A DNA stretch of 64,000 nucleotides, from contig JADIYN010000010.1 in assembly GCA_016705335.1 (NCBI GenBank), positions 56,420 to 120,419 on the forward strand, read 5' to 3'. A program made the translations under genes and the position numbers. Below the pieces are notes generated by a model. That model worked only from the letters and a program-made list of their open reading frames with translations. It searched no databases and was not told the origin of the DNA. Shown here piece after piece: positions 48,066 through 59,221 of the stretch (position 1 is the first letter of the stretch; every line of letters starts with the position of its first letter). Source of the DNA: Draconibacterium sp. Its GTDB lineage: Bacteria > Bacteroidota > Bacteroidia > Bacteroidales > Prolixibacteraceae.

Positions 48066-50504
48066 TCAAAACCTCGCGCTCACCGAAAAAATGAAATTCA
48101 ACCCCGGTGAAACAATTCCTGAGGAATATGTTCTGTATCGTTTGTCAAGCATGTTTTCAATGCCTCCTCCCAAAACAACCTGCGGCAAAAGTTTATAGTT
48201 GATTTTCAGGTTGAGTGTCCACCAGGCAGGCGAAAAAGGGTTTCCGTTTTTATCAGTTGCATACATGTAAGATTTATCCTGTTCAGAAGGTGCGAGTTCA
48301 TCAAAATCGAGTTTGCCGTTGTAATTAGCATACAAATCGGCAAAAAGTTTTGGTTTTCATAAATCAGGTGTGAGCTGCCAAAAAGGGGAGGAGCGTGCCT
48401 TACCGGAAATCCGTCAGAGTCCTCGCCATCAGTTATTGTAAAGTCGTTTCGGGTGCGGAGCGTGTTTGTGAAAAGATATTCAAAAGCTACTGTTCCGCCA
48501 TAAATATCGGCAGCATCTGCATTTACAAGCGCTTCAACTTTACTTAAAGTTCCGTCATACATTATTGAATCCTGTCCGTTCAATGTAAAATCACGTCGCA
48601 CCATTGCATCTTTCAAATTGGTATAAAGGCGGTAAATTCAACACTGGCTTTTCCTGCAAAACTTCTGATAATGGCAATTTCAATGTTTCTTGCATATTCA
48701 GGTCTTAAATTGGGGTTGGGAACAACGACATTTCCCGGCTCCGAATCAAATATTTTTGCTACGTCGTCGATATTGGGCGAACGAAACCCCGATGACAAAT
48801 TCGAACTGATCTGCCATTCACCAGTTGGGTGCCAAACAATTCCCAAATTCCCGATGATTGCAGAGTTCTTCATGTCGAACCCGTCAAATGGAAAATTGTA
48901 ATCTTCGGGTTTAAAATCACCATTTAGCCAGGTGTGCGTAAACCTCGATCCTGCCTGAAGAACGACTTTTTTACTCAATTTTAGTTTGTATGATAAATAG
49001 CCTGCAAAACTGCCATATTTCGAATCGTCGGGATATCTTGAAGGAATGGTTTCGCTTTCATTGCTCAGCAAATTCAGGGTTGAACCTGCCGAATTAATAT
49101 TGTTTAGATATGATTCCAAACCATAAAAAAGTTCGTTTTTATTGTCAATTATTTTATCCAAATCAAGGTTGACTGAAAATATGGAAAGATCTTCCTTTCG
49201 TCCGTTTCTGATAGGGTTGTTGAGGCTTCTGTCATAGCGGCTTTCTGTATATTTCTGAAATCCGGTGAGAAGGCTTAATTTATCGAAAAGCACACATTCC
49301 TGTTCATACTTTATTTGCCCCGAAAAAAGTGTTAATATTTGAGGTCCGTAATACCATTCCCCATAACGGAGTTTATTGCTTTTATAAACAATAAGCCTGT
49401 CATACCGCGGGATATTTGAGGTTTGCGAATGGTTTCCAGTCAAATTGATTTCAAGTTTTTCGGATGGACGGAAGCGTAGTTTTCCAAGAAAATTGAACTG
49501 ATTGTATTGTGTGTAAGTCTGAATTTTTGGGTTTGCACTTTTTGCAATTTTATCTGTTCCATCGAAACCACCCTGCACAACATATTCAGGACGCAAATAT
49601 TCATCCCTACCGTTCGAACCCATTTTTAAATCATCGAAACCCGAAAAGGTTGAACTTACAAGTGCAGCCCATTTTTTTCCGCCAAAATTAAATGTACCAT
49701 GAACAGTTTTTTCCATATTGGCACTCGAAAACCGGCTCATAATTTTTCCTGAAAAATCGGTTTCTGAAACGGTTGAAAGTTTTGGTTTTAAGGTATTGAA
49801 GCTCATAACACCACCCAGCGCATCACTTCCATAAATTACAGAACCGGGGCCAAAAATAATCTCGGTGTTTTCAATCGAATTGGCATCAATCGAAATAATG
49901 TTTTGCAGGTTTCCGCTTCGGTAAATGGCATTATTCATTCTCAATCCGTCAACCACAAGTAAAATCCGGTTTGCTGAAAATCCCCGAATCATTGGGCTTC
50001 CGCCACCCATCTGGCTTTTTTGAACAAATACGCCGCCACTGGTTCCCACCAAATCAGCCGTGGTTTGTGGATTCAAATGTTCTGCTTCTGAAGCACTTAT
50101 TGTAACAATTCTATTTGGGATTTCGGCTTTCGATTGTTCCCAACGGTTTGCCGAAACTACTATTTCATCAAGCCTTATCGGATCTTCGTTCAGCCACACT
50201 ATTTTCCCTTGTTTAATAATTTTTGCTTTTTCAGTTTGAAATTTGGAATATGACGAATGTTTAAAAATAATTTGGTCATCAGAAGAAAAATTGTCGATCT
50301 TGGCCTTTCCCAAATTATCGGTTTGTGTCGAGAAAGTATTGGTAAATAGGAGCACTCCTTCAATTGGCTGACCTGTTTTCCGTTAACGACCTGAATTGTT
50401 TGAGCTTTTATTTGAAACAAGGAAAATAAGATCAAAAAGGAGAGTAATAATGTCTTCACAACCCGGTTTTTAATTTGTTGAAATATTTCGGTCGCAGCTA
50501 ACAA
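48066..50504 (-). CDS. TonB-dependent receptor of the heme/hemoglobin type, three frameshifts
   Basis: The signal peptide (TLLLSFLILFSLFQIKAQ) is followed by a short carboxypeptidase-regulatory-like segment. The TonB box and plug follow (DEIVVSANRWEQSKAEIPNR, GSPMIRGFSANRILLVVDG, IFGPGSVIYGSDALGGVMSF). The barrel has FRSPNIDDVAKI and NPNLRPEYARNIE, matching the FRAP and NPNL boxes of heme receptors, but without a His in the intervening segment. One A is missing near 50384 (VNGKTGQPIEGVLLFTN), one T near 48635 (FTAFYTNLKDAMVRRD) and one A near 48350 (YENQKLFADLYANYNG). The end GLNFIFSVSARF is a proper terminal strand. The repaired product is about 812 residues. Ligand heme or another chelate is uncertain. 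Confidence 0.83.
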
Positions 50505-50690
50505 AAATTATGCCTTCGATTTTTGTTTTTGAAATCTGCCTGATCTTTAATTACAGGAATTTTTGACCTGAACAAATGTAGAAAACTCAATTTCACATAG
50601 TCGGTAATTATTTTTATTTTTAATTGCTTTTTGAACAAATTTTAAAGATTGGTTTTTAATGTTTATGTTGAACTAAAAAGTAAATGAAAA

Positions 50691-51497
50691 ATGCGGTACA
50701 TAGGTAGAAGACAAAGCTCAAATGTTGAAGATCGGCGGGGCATGAGTTCCGGTCGGAAAGTTGGAATTGGCGGTGGTATTGGCACCATCGTAATTGTATT
50801 AATTGTTATGCTTTTGGGTGGTGACCCTTCGGAGGTGATGAATGTGATGCAAAACCAGCAAAGTTACACCGAAACACCAACCGATTACCAGCCCACTGCG
50901 CATGAACAGGAGTTAACTGAATTTGTAAGTGTTGTTTTAGCTGACACAGAGGATGTATGGCACAAGCTTTTTGAAGATTCTGGATTAAGTTACCGCGAGC
51001 CTGCTTTAGTACTTTTTAGCTCTGCCACCGAGTCGGCATGCGGTTTTGCACAAGCTGCAACCGGTCCGTTTTATTGCCCCGGCGACGAAAAAGTTTATAT
51101 CGATCTTAACTTTTTGGAACAACTTCAGGATCGTTTGGGTGCTGAAGGCGATTTTGCCGTAGCCTACATTGTTGCCCACGAAGTTGGGCATCATGTGCAA
51201 AAACAGTTGGGCGTACTGGATCAGGTGCACCAGTTGCGCGGGCAGGTCAGTGAAAAACAGTTTAACGATCAAAACGTGCGACTGGAATTACAAGCCGATT
51301 TTTATGCAGGAATTTGGGCATACCATGCGCAACGAATGAAAAACATTCTGGAGGATGGTGATATTGAAGAAGCAATGAATGCTGCACAAGCAGTTGGCGA
51401 CGACCGTATTCAAAAGCAATCGCAGGGTTACGTTGTGCCCGATTCATTTACACACGGAACTTCGGCGCAACGTATGAAATGGTTCAAAAGGATTTGA
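50691..51497 (+). CDS. Neutral zinc metallopeptidase (YpfJ family)
   Basis: The intact 268-residue protein matches PF04228: MRYIGRRQSSNVEDRRG at the start, a single membrane helix (GTIVIVLIVMLLGG), the zinc motif VAHEVGHHVQ (His163-Glu-x-x-His) and the downstream LELQADFYAGIWAYHAQ with the third ligand. CGFAQAATGPFYCPGDEKVY is also typical. It is a membrane-anchored protein with the catalytic part outside the cytoplasm; the physiological role is unknown. The 186-bp upstream spacer is AT-rich. Confidence 0.93.
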   Translation: MRYIGRRQSSNVEDRRGMSSGRKVGIGGGIGTIVIVLIVMLLGGDPSEVMNVMQNQQSYTETPTDYQPTAHEQELTEFVSVVLADTEDVWHKLFEDSGLSYREPALVLFSSATESACGFAQAATGPFYCPGDEKVYIDLNFLEQLQDRLGAEGDFAVAYIVAHEVGHHVQKQLGVLDQVHQLRGQVSEKQFNDQNVRLELQADFYAGIWAYHAQRMKNILEDGDIEEAMNAAQAVGDDRIQKQSQGYVVPDSFTHGTSAQRMKWFKRI

Positions 51498-51570
51498 AAC
51501 AGGAAATGTAAACGATGGTGATACATTTGCGAAAAGAGCGATATAAAAAAGGGTGGTTTGTCCTTGTTTG

Positions 51571-53166
51571 CTACCGCCTTGTTCGCGATCTTGATGTAGA
51601 CCTTGACCTTGATGTTGATCTCAATCCCAAAACACCAAGAATTCCACGGGTAACTTCCACAACAATTGACCTTGTAACCGGGCTTTTCATTATCTTTTCG
51701 AAACCAGATTCTTCTTCTTTTACACGGCGCGCCGGTGCGGGTCTTTCGTAATCGTTGGCATATCGTAATGTCCCTGAATTTTCTTCCTGTTCTACTTCCC
51801 TTTGGTTTGCACGGGCAATTTTCTCCTGCAAAATTTCATATGCGCTTTCGCGGTCTATTTCAATATTGTATTTTTTGCTAATGTTCGATGATTTTAGAAT
51901 CTGCCCGATTTCATAGTCAGTTAAAACGTCCATTCTGGAAAATGGCGGACGCATCATCGTGTGTACCAACTCCGTGGGACGACCTTTTTCATCGAGTGTA
52001 GAAATCAATGCTTCACCCATCCCCAATTGGGTAATCAATTCTTCAACTTTGTAATATTCTGAATAAGGATAATTTTCTGATGCAGTAACAATGTCTTTTC
52101 GGTCTTTTGCAGTAAAAGCGCGCAAAGCATGTTGAATTTTTGTGCCGAGTTGTCCTAAAATGGCTGCCGGAATATCTGTTGGAGATTGTGTTACAAAAAA
52201 TACGCCTACACCTTTCGAGCGGATGAGTTTGATTGTCATTTCAAACTGATCAAGTAAACTGCGCGAAGCATTTTTGAAAATAAGGTGTGCTTCATCGATA
52301 AAAATTACCAATTCAGGTTTTTGCGGGTCACCCAGTTCGGGCATTTTTTCAAAAATTTCAGCAAGCAAACAAAGCATAAAAGTGCTGAAAAGAGCTGGTT
52401 TTGTTTGCATGTCGGTTAAGCGCCAAACACTGATTATGCCTTCGCCCGTGCTGGCTTTCTGCATCAAATCGAACACATCAAATGAAGGCTCACCAAAGAT
52501 ATCGTCGGCATTTTGCTGTTCTAACGCAATAATTGAACGCATGATTGAACCTGCGGACGAAGTTTGAATATATCCGTATTCCTTTTTAAAATCCTCTTTC
52601 CCTTCGTCCTGCACATATTTTAATACAGTTTTTAAGTCTTTGAAATCAAGTAGTGGCAGGTTTCTGTCGTCGCAGTATTTAAAAATCATCGACAAAACTC
52701 CGCTTTGATTATCGTTTAAATCGAGGATTTTCGAAAGTAAAACCGGGCCATATTCCGAAACAGTAGCTTTCATTTTGGCTCCCGGTTCGTCAGAAATACT
52801 CAAAAATTCAATAGGGAAACCTTTTCCTTCCCACTTCATCCCGATTAGTTTTTCGCGTTTTTCTATAATCGGGTTTGTGGTTCCCGGTGCACCCAAACCA
52901 CTCAAATCGCCTTTTATGTCCATCACCAAAACCGGAACACCGGCATTGGATAAATCTTCGGCAATCAACTGCAGCGATTTTGTTTTGCCAGTTCCGGTGG
53001 CTCCCGCTATCAATCCATGCCGATTAAAGGTTTTAAGCGGAAGTTTGATTTGTGCATCAGTTTCATAATCATTATTATACACTGCTGATCCAACTAAGAT
53101 CGAGTCACCTTTGAATGTATATGATGTTTTTACTGTTGAGATAAAGTGTTCTTTGTTCATTTCCAA
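51571..53166 (-). CDS. HerA-like DNA-translocase ATPase (DUF853)
   Basis: The intact 531-residue protein has Walker A GATGTGKTKS, LVMDIKGDLSGLG, a Walker B-like LVIFIDEAHLIFKN, and SKGVGVFFVTQSPTDIPAAI, all standard for the HerA/DUF853 (YjgR) family. No NurA-like partner is adjacent. The C-terminus GILGVLGLRSTSRSRSTSRS is an Arg/Ser-rich tail encoded by a 6-base quasi-repeat (51571-51630), likely a nucleic-acid or membrane contact, or repeat drift. It is divergent from leuS. Its precise role in Bacteroidota is not settled. Confidence 0.88.
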   Translation of the reverse strand: MEMNKEHFISTVKTSYTFKGDSILVGSAVYNNDYETDAQIKLPLKTFNRHGLIAGATGTGKTKSLQLIAEDLSNAGVPVLVMDIKGDLSGLGAPGTTNPIIEKREKLIGMKWEGKGFPIEFLSISDEPGAKMKATVSEYGPVLLSKILDLNDNQSGVLSMIFKYCDDRNLPLLDFKDLKTVLKYVQDEGKEDFKKEYGYIQTSSAGSIMRSIIALEQQNADDIFGEPSFDVFDLMQKASTGEGIISVWRLTDMQTKPALFSTFMLCLLAEIFEKMPELGDPQKPELVIFIDEAHLIFKNASRSLLDQFEMTIKLIRSKGVGVFFVTQSPTDIPAAILGQLGTKIQHALRAFTAKDRKDIVTASENYPYSEYYKVEELITQLGMGEALISTLDEKGRPTELVHTMMRPPFSRMDVLTDYEIGQILKSSNISKKYNIEIDRESAYEILQEKIARANQREVEQEENSGTLRYANDYERPAPARRVKEEESGFEKIMKSPVTRSIVVEVTRGILGVLGLRSTSRSRSTSRSRTRR

Positions 53167-53365
53167 TATGTTTAAAAGTTTTGAATATACGAATTTTTAG
53201 TTTTTCAGATACAACACACTAACAAACAAAAAAATGTAAATTATGTTGAATGATTTTTTAATAACAACACTAAGCTATATTAAAATCAGAATAAATTTTA
53301 AAGTGTGTTCACTTTTGATGCTTTTTTATGCCCATTTAATTCTCAAACCTTGTAAATCATTTTTC

Positions 53366-53373
53366 TATCTTTG
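53366..53373 (+). promoter_or_regulatory. Putative -7 promoter element of leuS
   Basis: TATCTTTG fits the Bacteroidota primary-sigma -7 consensus TAnnTTTG and lies 39 bases before the leuS start codon. No well-spaced -33 TTG was found; the nearest TTG is only 13 bases upstream. Confidence 0.4.
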
Positions 53374-53411
53374 CGCCTTTAAAATTCAGAACTACATTTA
53401 ATTCAAATAAA

Positions 53412-56063
53412 ATGGATTACAATTTTGCGGAAATAGAGCCCAAATGGCAGAAATATTGGGAAGAAAACAAAACCTTTAAAACTGAGGAAGATTACTCGAA
53501 ACCAAAATATTACATACTCGATATGTTCCCATATCCATCGGGTGCAGGCTTGCATGTTGGTCATCCAGAAGGTTATACAGCTACCGATATTTTGAGTCGT
53601 TACAAACGTATGAAGGGTTTCAACGTTTTACATCCGATGGGTTATGATGCTTATGGATTGCCTGCCGAACAATATGCCATGCAGACAGGGACACATCCCG
53701 CAATTACAACGCAAAAAAACTGCGATAATTTCCGCCGGCAAATCAAAGCCATTGGTTTAAGTTACGACTGGGATCGTGAAATTAATACCACCGACCCAAA
53801 ATATTTCAAATGGACACAATGGATTTTCAAACAGTTATATAATACATGGTTTGATGATGAATTGCAAAAAGGACGGCCAATTTCAGAACTTCCCATTCCT
53901 GAAAATATTAAAACTAATGGAATTGAAGCAGTAAAAACCTACATTGGCAAAAAACGCCTGGCGTATTACGATAATGCGCAGGTTTGGTGGTGTGATTCAT
54001 GCAAAACCGTTTGTGCAAACGAAGAGGTGCTGACTGACGGAGCTCACGAAAAATGCGGCAACCAGGTAATTCGTAAAAATTTAAAACAATGGTTGTTGCG
54101 AATTCCTCAATATGGTGAACGATTGTTGCAGGGTCTGGATACTTTGGACTGGCCAACCGGTGTAAAAGATATGCAACGTAACTGGATCGGCAAATCGACA
54201 GGTGCTGAAGTTGATTTTGAAATTGATGGACTAAACAAAAAACTCCGGGTTTATACAACTCGTCCTGACACATTATTTGGTGCAACTTACATGGTTATTG
54301 CCCCGGAACATAAAATGCTGGACGAAATTGTAACTGCCGACAAAAAAGAGGCAGTTGAAAGATATATAAATGCTGCAGCACTAAAATCGGATTTGGACCG
54401 AACAGATTTGGCAAAGGAAAAAACCGGGGTTTTCACTGGGCGGTATGCGATTAATCCGGTCAATAATCAGCTTATACCGATTTGGGTAGCCGATTATGTT
54501 TTAACGGGTTACGGAACTGGCGCTATTATGGCAGTTCCGGCGCATGACACTCGTGACTTTGAATTTGCAAAGGAATTCAACATTCCGGTAATTTGCATTC
54601 TTGATCCAAAACAAGCCGAAAACAGGGAAGAAATTTTAGCTGGAAATGCTTGTTGGACCGAAGACGGCGAATATATAAACTCAGCAAGCACTGAAACAGG
54701 ATTGGATATTAATGGATTGAACAAAACTGCAGGAATTGAAAAAACTGTAAAATGGCTGGAATCTAGAAATATTGGTGAAGCAACTGTTAATTTCAGATTA
54801 CGCGATTGGCTGTTCAGCCGCCAACGATATTGGGGCGAACCGTTCCCGGTAATCCATTGGGAAGATGGTGAAGTTACATTAGTCGAAGATGAAGATTTAC
54901 CTTTGCAGCTTCCTGAAATGGAAAAATATTCACCGGGTGACAGTGGTGAATCACCTTTGGCAAATGCACATGACTGGCTGCTTGTTACCGATAAAAATGG
55001 CAGAAAAGGTCGTCGCGAAACCAATACAATGCCGCAGTGGGCTGGTTCGTGCTGGTACTACCTTCGTTACATCGACCCAAATAATACTGAAAATATTTTC
55101 GACATTAAAAAAGAACAATATTGGATGCCCGTTGATTTGTACGTTGGTGGCGCTGAACACGCGGTTTTTCATTTACTTTATTCACGTTTTTGGCATAAGG
55201 TTTTGTTCGATTTGTGAATAGTTTCCACTGACGAACCATTTCAAAAACTTTTTAACCAAGGAATGATTTTAGCTTTTGCCTACGAAGCAGCAACGGGAGC
55301 AAAAGTTTCCTCTGATCTTGTGGAGGAAAAGAATGGAAAATATTTCCATACTGAAACCGGTGAGGAGTTGAAACAGATAGTGGCTAAAATGTCAAAATCT
55401 CTGAAAAACGTGGTAAATCCGGATGATGTAATCGAAAAATACGGTGCTGATTCATTGCGTTTATACGAAATGTTTATGGGCCCATTGGACGAAAGGAAAC
55501 CCTGGGCAGAAAATGGTGTAAAAGGTGTTTTCAATTTTTTAGCCCGTGTTTACCGCTTTTTTGCCGAGCCTGCAAATATTGTTGAAGGTACAGAAGATAA
55601 AGAAGCAGCTAAACTGCTTCACCAAACAATTCAAAAAGTAGAGTTCGATATTGAACATTTAAAATTCAATACCGGAATTTCTGCTTTGATGGTATTTAAT
55701 AATCTTGCTTACAAAAAGGGAAAAATAACAAAGGAGACTGCTCAGGTTTATGCAAAGATACTCTCACCCTACGCACCACATTTGGCTGAAGAACTTTGGC
55801 AAATGTATGGTAACGAAAAAACCCTGGCTTATGAGGCATGGCCAGTAGTTGATAAAAGTCTGTTACAGGAAGATACTTTTGAGTATCCGGTTTCTTTCAA
55901 CGGTAAAACACGCTTTATGTTGGAATTGGCAGTTGATCTGTCAAACGTTGAGATTGAAAATGCCGTGTTGATTGATGAGCGCACAGCAAAATGGTTGGAC
56001 GGAAAAACTGTACGTAAATTTATTATCGTTTCAAAACGCATAATAAACATAGTAGTTGGATAA
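53412..56063 (+). CDS. leuS: Leucyl-tRNA synthetase with an in-frame stop at codon 602
   Basis: The frame from MDYNFAEIEPKWQKYW to the family-typical end FIIVSKRIINIVVG is 884 codons in one reading phase, interrupted only by TGA at 55215-55217, where homologues have Gly (FDL-G-IVSTDEPFQKLFNQG). Signatures are the HIGH motif HVGH (His48-His51) in YPSGAGLHVGHPEGY, the editing domain (TTRPDTLFGATYMVIAPEH, GTGAIMAVPAHDTRDFEFA) and KMSKS at about residue 659. It charges tRNA-Leu and is essential in bacteria. Other genes here end in TGA, so recoding is unlikely; a G-to-T miscall or true nonsense mutation is left. It is followed by a terminator. Confidence 0.92.
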
Positions 56064-56124
56064 TTTTAGGAATAGCGGGTTTTTAGGCAAAATTAAAATC
56101 CAGTAGAAATTAGAAATCTGATAT

Positions 56125-56153
56125 AAAAGGCAACCATTTTAGGTTGCTTTTTT
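56125..56153 (+). terminator. Rho-independent terminator of leuS
   Basis: AAAAGGCAACC pairs with GGTTGCTTTTTT around a short loop, leaving a T run, 62 bases after the leuS stop. Confidence 0.85.
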
Positions 56154-57265
56154 ATTAATATAAATTAATTGAAAAAAGGACAAAAAAAATCCGCATCAAT
56201 TCCGTTTGCGAAAACCCCGATGTAACAGGATTTGAGCGCCCAGCCGATCGGACTTCCACCGGTCAATTCGACTCACCCCGCCTTAAGACGGGACTACAAG
56301 GCCTGTCTTAGCGACTTTTAAGAGCATTCTCAGTTCAAATTTTTATGTTGAGTTTACCAAATGATGAATTAATGCGGAAATATATTTTTCTCTTCAAAGA
56401 ACTCGTTTTATATAATCAAATGTAACTTTCTATACCTGTTTCTCCAAATTATTTGCGTAGTTTATTCTTATTCTATGAGTAACTATATGTTGTTTAAACT
56501 TTTAGATCAATCATTTTTTACGTACATCTAATTTATTTGCCAAAATATTTATAAGAAATAGATTTTATGATAAATAAAAGTGAAATGCATAAACTGGTTT
56601 CTATGGTTGGTATACTGAATTTCATTATAAATTTTGAATGTAATGTTGTACCGTTCGGCGAATATGAGATTAACTACCTAGATGTAATTTATTAATTTGA
56701 TTTTAGTAAAAATTCAGAAAATGCCCATTAAAAATTTAATTTGAATAAGCAATTGGATATTATATGTTTAACAGCATATTTTGAGATTATTTTTTGCAAA
56801 GTATTTAGGTGTTTTGTATAAAATAAATTGAAAATATTTTAACTATAGGGTCAATGTTTAAAGTATTTTTGAACATAATAATATAAAAAGATATTTAATT
56901 ATATAATATTTTTCTGTATTTTCTATTCTGCTTAACAAACATTTGCTCTATAGGATTTTTGATTCTAAAGTTATAAATTTGATTAAGCAGTTTTTTTAAT
57001 TGGGGAAAATGTAAAAGATTTATTGAGAGATAAAAATAGGGATTATAAAAACCGCTTCATTTAATTTGTTTTTTTTATTAAAAATTAATTCATAAGAATT
57101 AATTGAAATTACTACCGCCATTAAATCAGCATTTTAGTAAAGTTGTGGTTATATACCATTGTGCCAAATTGTACATAGTGTAATTAATAAAGTGTAAATG
57201 GGTTTTTTTTCATTTATAACTTAACCAAAAATGATCAACTATGTTAAACTTAAACTTTACTCAAA
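56154..57265. other. Long AT-rich intergenic region with a GC-rich island
   Basis: No open frame of note runs through these 1.1 kb. Most of it is very AT-rich, with many TAAT and TTTA strings. At about 56195-56325 a GC-rich block stands out, including the near-palindrome CCGCCTTAAGACGG around 56279. I compared the block with tRNA, tmRNA and group II intron patterns by eye and found no match. The region just before the first phosphoesterase gene could hold its promoter and a long leader. Confidence 0.5.
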
Positions 57266-59196
57266 ATGAAATCAAATCTGGCAATAATTCTAAATTTTAT
57301 TGGTGTATTTTTTTATGTAATTAATTTGAATGCTCAAACAGTTAATTTTCCGGACCGGAACTATTAGGTTGTCCAACTGACAATTCAATTGTAATAAATG
57401 TTGTTCCCGATTCAGACATTGAAATCTTTTATGAATATGGAACTGCATCTGGAAATTACAGTAATCAGTCAGTTTCAACTTTTGCCAGCAGTGGTGTGCC
57501 GCACGAAATTGTAATAACAGAACTGGCACCTGATTCACGATATTACTATCGAATGAAATACCGTGTATCAGGCGGTGAATGGCAGGCTCGCGATGAACAT
57601 TCCTTCATGACTCAAAGGGCAATTGGAAGCTCATTTGTTTTTACAGTTACTTCTGATTCACATCACCAGATGAATACTGCGCATCAGCAGGCAATGCAAA
57701 ATATTAAAAATGATCAGCCCGATTTTAATATAGATTTAGGTGATACATTTATGCCGGATAACACAACGTCACAAAGTGCAGTTGATCAGGATTATATGGA
57801 TTACAGAGCTCCATTATACATGGGCGCTATTGGCCATTCCATTCCAATATTCCTTTCTTCGGGAAATCACGAAAACGAAGAAGGCTGGAATTTTGATGAT
57901 TCGCCTTTCAGTATTGCTCTTGCCAGTGTGCAAGCCCGAAAAAAGTACTATCCAACTCCAAATCCGAATATTGATCAATTCTATACTGGAAATACTGAAC
58001 CATTGGAAGCTATTGACGAAGTAGCCTATGGGGATAAATATCGTGAAGACTACTATGCATGGACATGGGGAGATGCATTATTTGTTGTAATTGATCCTTT
58101 TCAATACACAATGAACTTGCCTTATACTCCTACCGCAGGAGAAAGCAGCGAGCCCGTTACAGGAGACCAATGGAGCTGGACCTTGGGCAGAACGCAATAT
58201 GATTGGTTTAAGGAAACCATTCAGAACAGCAATGCCAAATTCAAATTTGTTTTTTCTCACCAGGTTACCGGTGGAATATTAACTGCGGTTTCGGGTGTAG
58301 GTCCGGGTTATGTGCGTGGTGGTGCCGGGGCAGCACCTTATTTCGAGTGGGGCGGAAAAAGTGCAAATGGTATTGATGAATTCGAGGCACATCGTCCGGG
58401 TTGGGGAGATCCGATACATAAAATAATGATGGAAAATGGTGTAAGTGCCTATTTCCATGGGCATGATCATCAATATGTATATGAGAAACTTGATGGTGTT
58501 GTGTACCAGGAAGTTCCTTCTCCAAGTATGGCTGGATCAGGTTTTTCAGGTATATACAGTGAAGCCGATGATTTTACTATAAAAATGTTACCCGGCGCAG
58601 GACATCTTCGTTTATCAGTTAATCCTTCTTTGACTACAGTTGAATATGTTACGTCAAATAATTCAACAGGGGCAATTCAATATTCATATACAATTGAACC
58701 AAACTCACTAACTACTAATCATAACCTGACCATGGAAGTTAGCCCTGTTGGGGCTGGCACAACAAATCCCGGAACAGGAGTACATTCATATTCTGAAGGT
58801 GTAATTGTGCCAGTTTCTGCATCTGCATCCCCGGGTAATTTCTTTGACCATTGGGAAGGTGCTTGCACTGGTGCTGCAACTTGTCAGATCACTATGGATA
58901 CTGATAAAACCGTTACTGCAGTTTTCCAAGCCGCATTACCCGGAAAATTAGGTAATGTAAACAGTGATGACAATGTTAATTCAACCGATGCTTTAATTAT
59001 TTTATCATGTGATGCTGGGTTGAATGTATCTGCTTTTTGTCCAATAAATGGTGGGGATGTAAACCTGGATGGAAAGGTTAATTCTACTGATGCTCTTATT
59101 ATTCTTTCGTATGACGTTGGAATTTCAATTTCTTATCCTGTTGGAGAAGAAGGGCTTCCACCCAATGTTACCCCATGTGAGGGTTGTGAAAACTAA
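57266..59196 (+). CDS. Secreted metallophosphoesterase with dockerin-like C-terminus (copy 1), one frameshift
   Basis: The start MKSNLAIILNFIGVFFYVIN is a signal peptide; one C missing near 57350 splits it from the body (restoring NFPDPELLGCPTDNS), giving about 644 residues. A purple-acid-phosphatase-like FN3 domain (SRYYYRMKYRVSGGEW) precedes a calcineurin-type domain with TVTSDSH, DFNIDLGDTF, LSSGNHENEEGW, FVFSHQ and YFHGHDHQY. Then comes an InlB-type B-repeat (NFFDHWEGACTGAATCQIT) and two EF-hand dockerin-like repeats (NSDDNVNSTDALIILS, GDVNLDGKVNSTDALII). It ends PCEGCEN with two Cys. The paralogue follows 25 bp downstream. It likely cleaves phosphate esters outside the cell; substrate unknown. 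Confidence 0.83.
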
Positions 59197-59221
59197 AATT
59201 CTATCAAAAAAAACCATAATT

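Noticed and set aside
55215..55217. TGA recoding to Gly or selenocysteine
   Set aside because: Several neighbouring genes end normally in TGA, there is no SECIS-like hairpin evident, and recoding of TGA as Gly is not known in Bacteroidota.
56195..56325. tRNA, tmRNA or group II intron
   Set aside because: I could not fold a cloverleaf or find a domain V hairpin, and no TpsiC-arm motif is present at the right place.
59069..59221. N-terminal extension of the second phosphoesterase
   Set aside because: The upstream in-frame codons overlap the end of copy 1 and the signal peptide begins at 59222.
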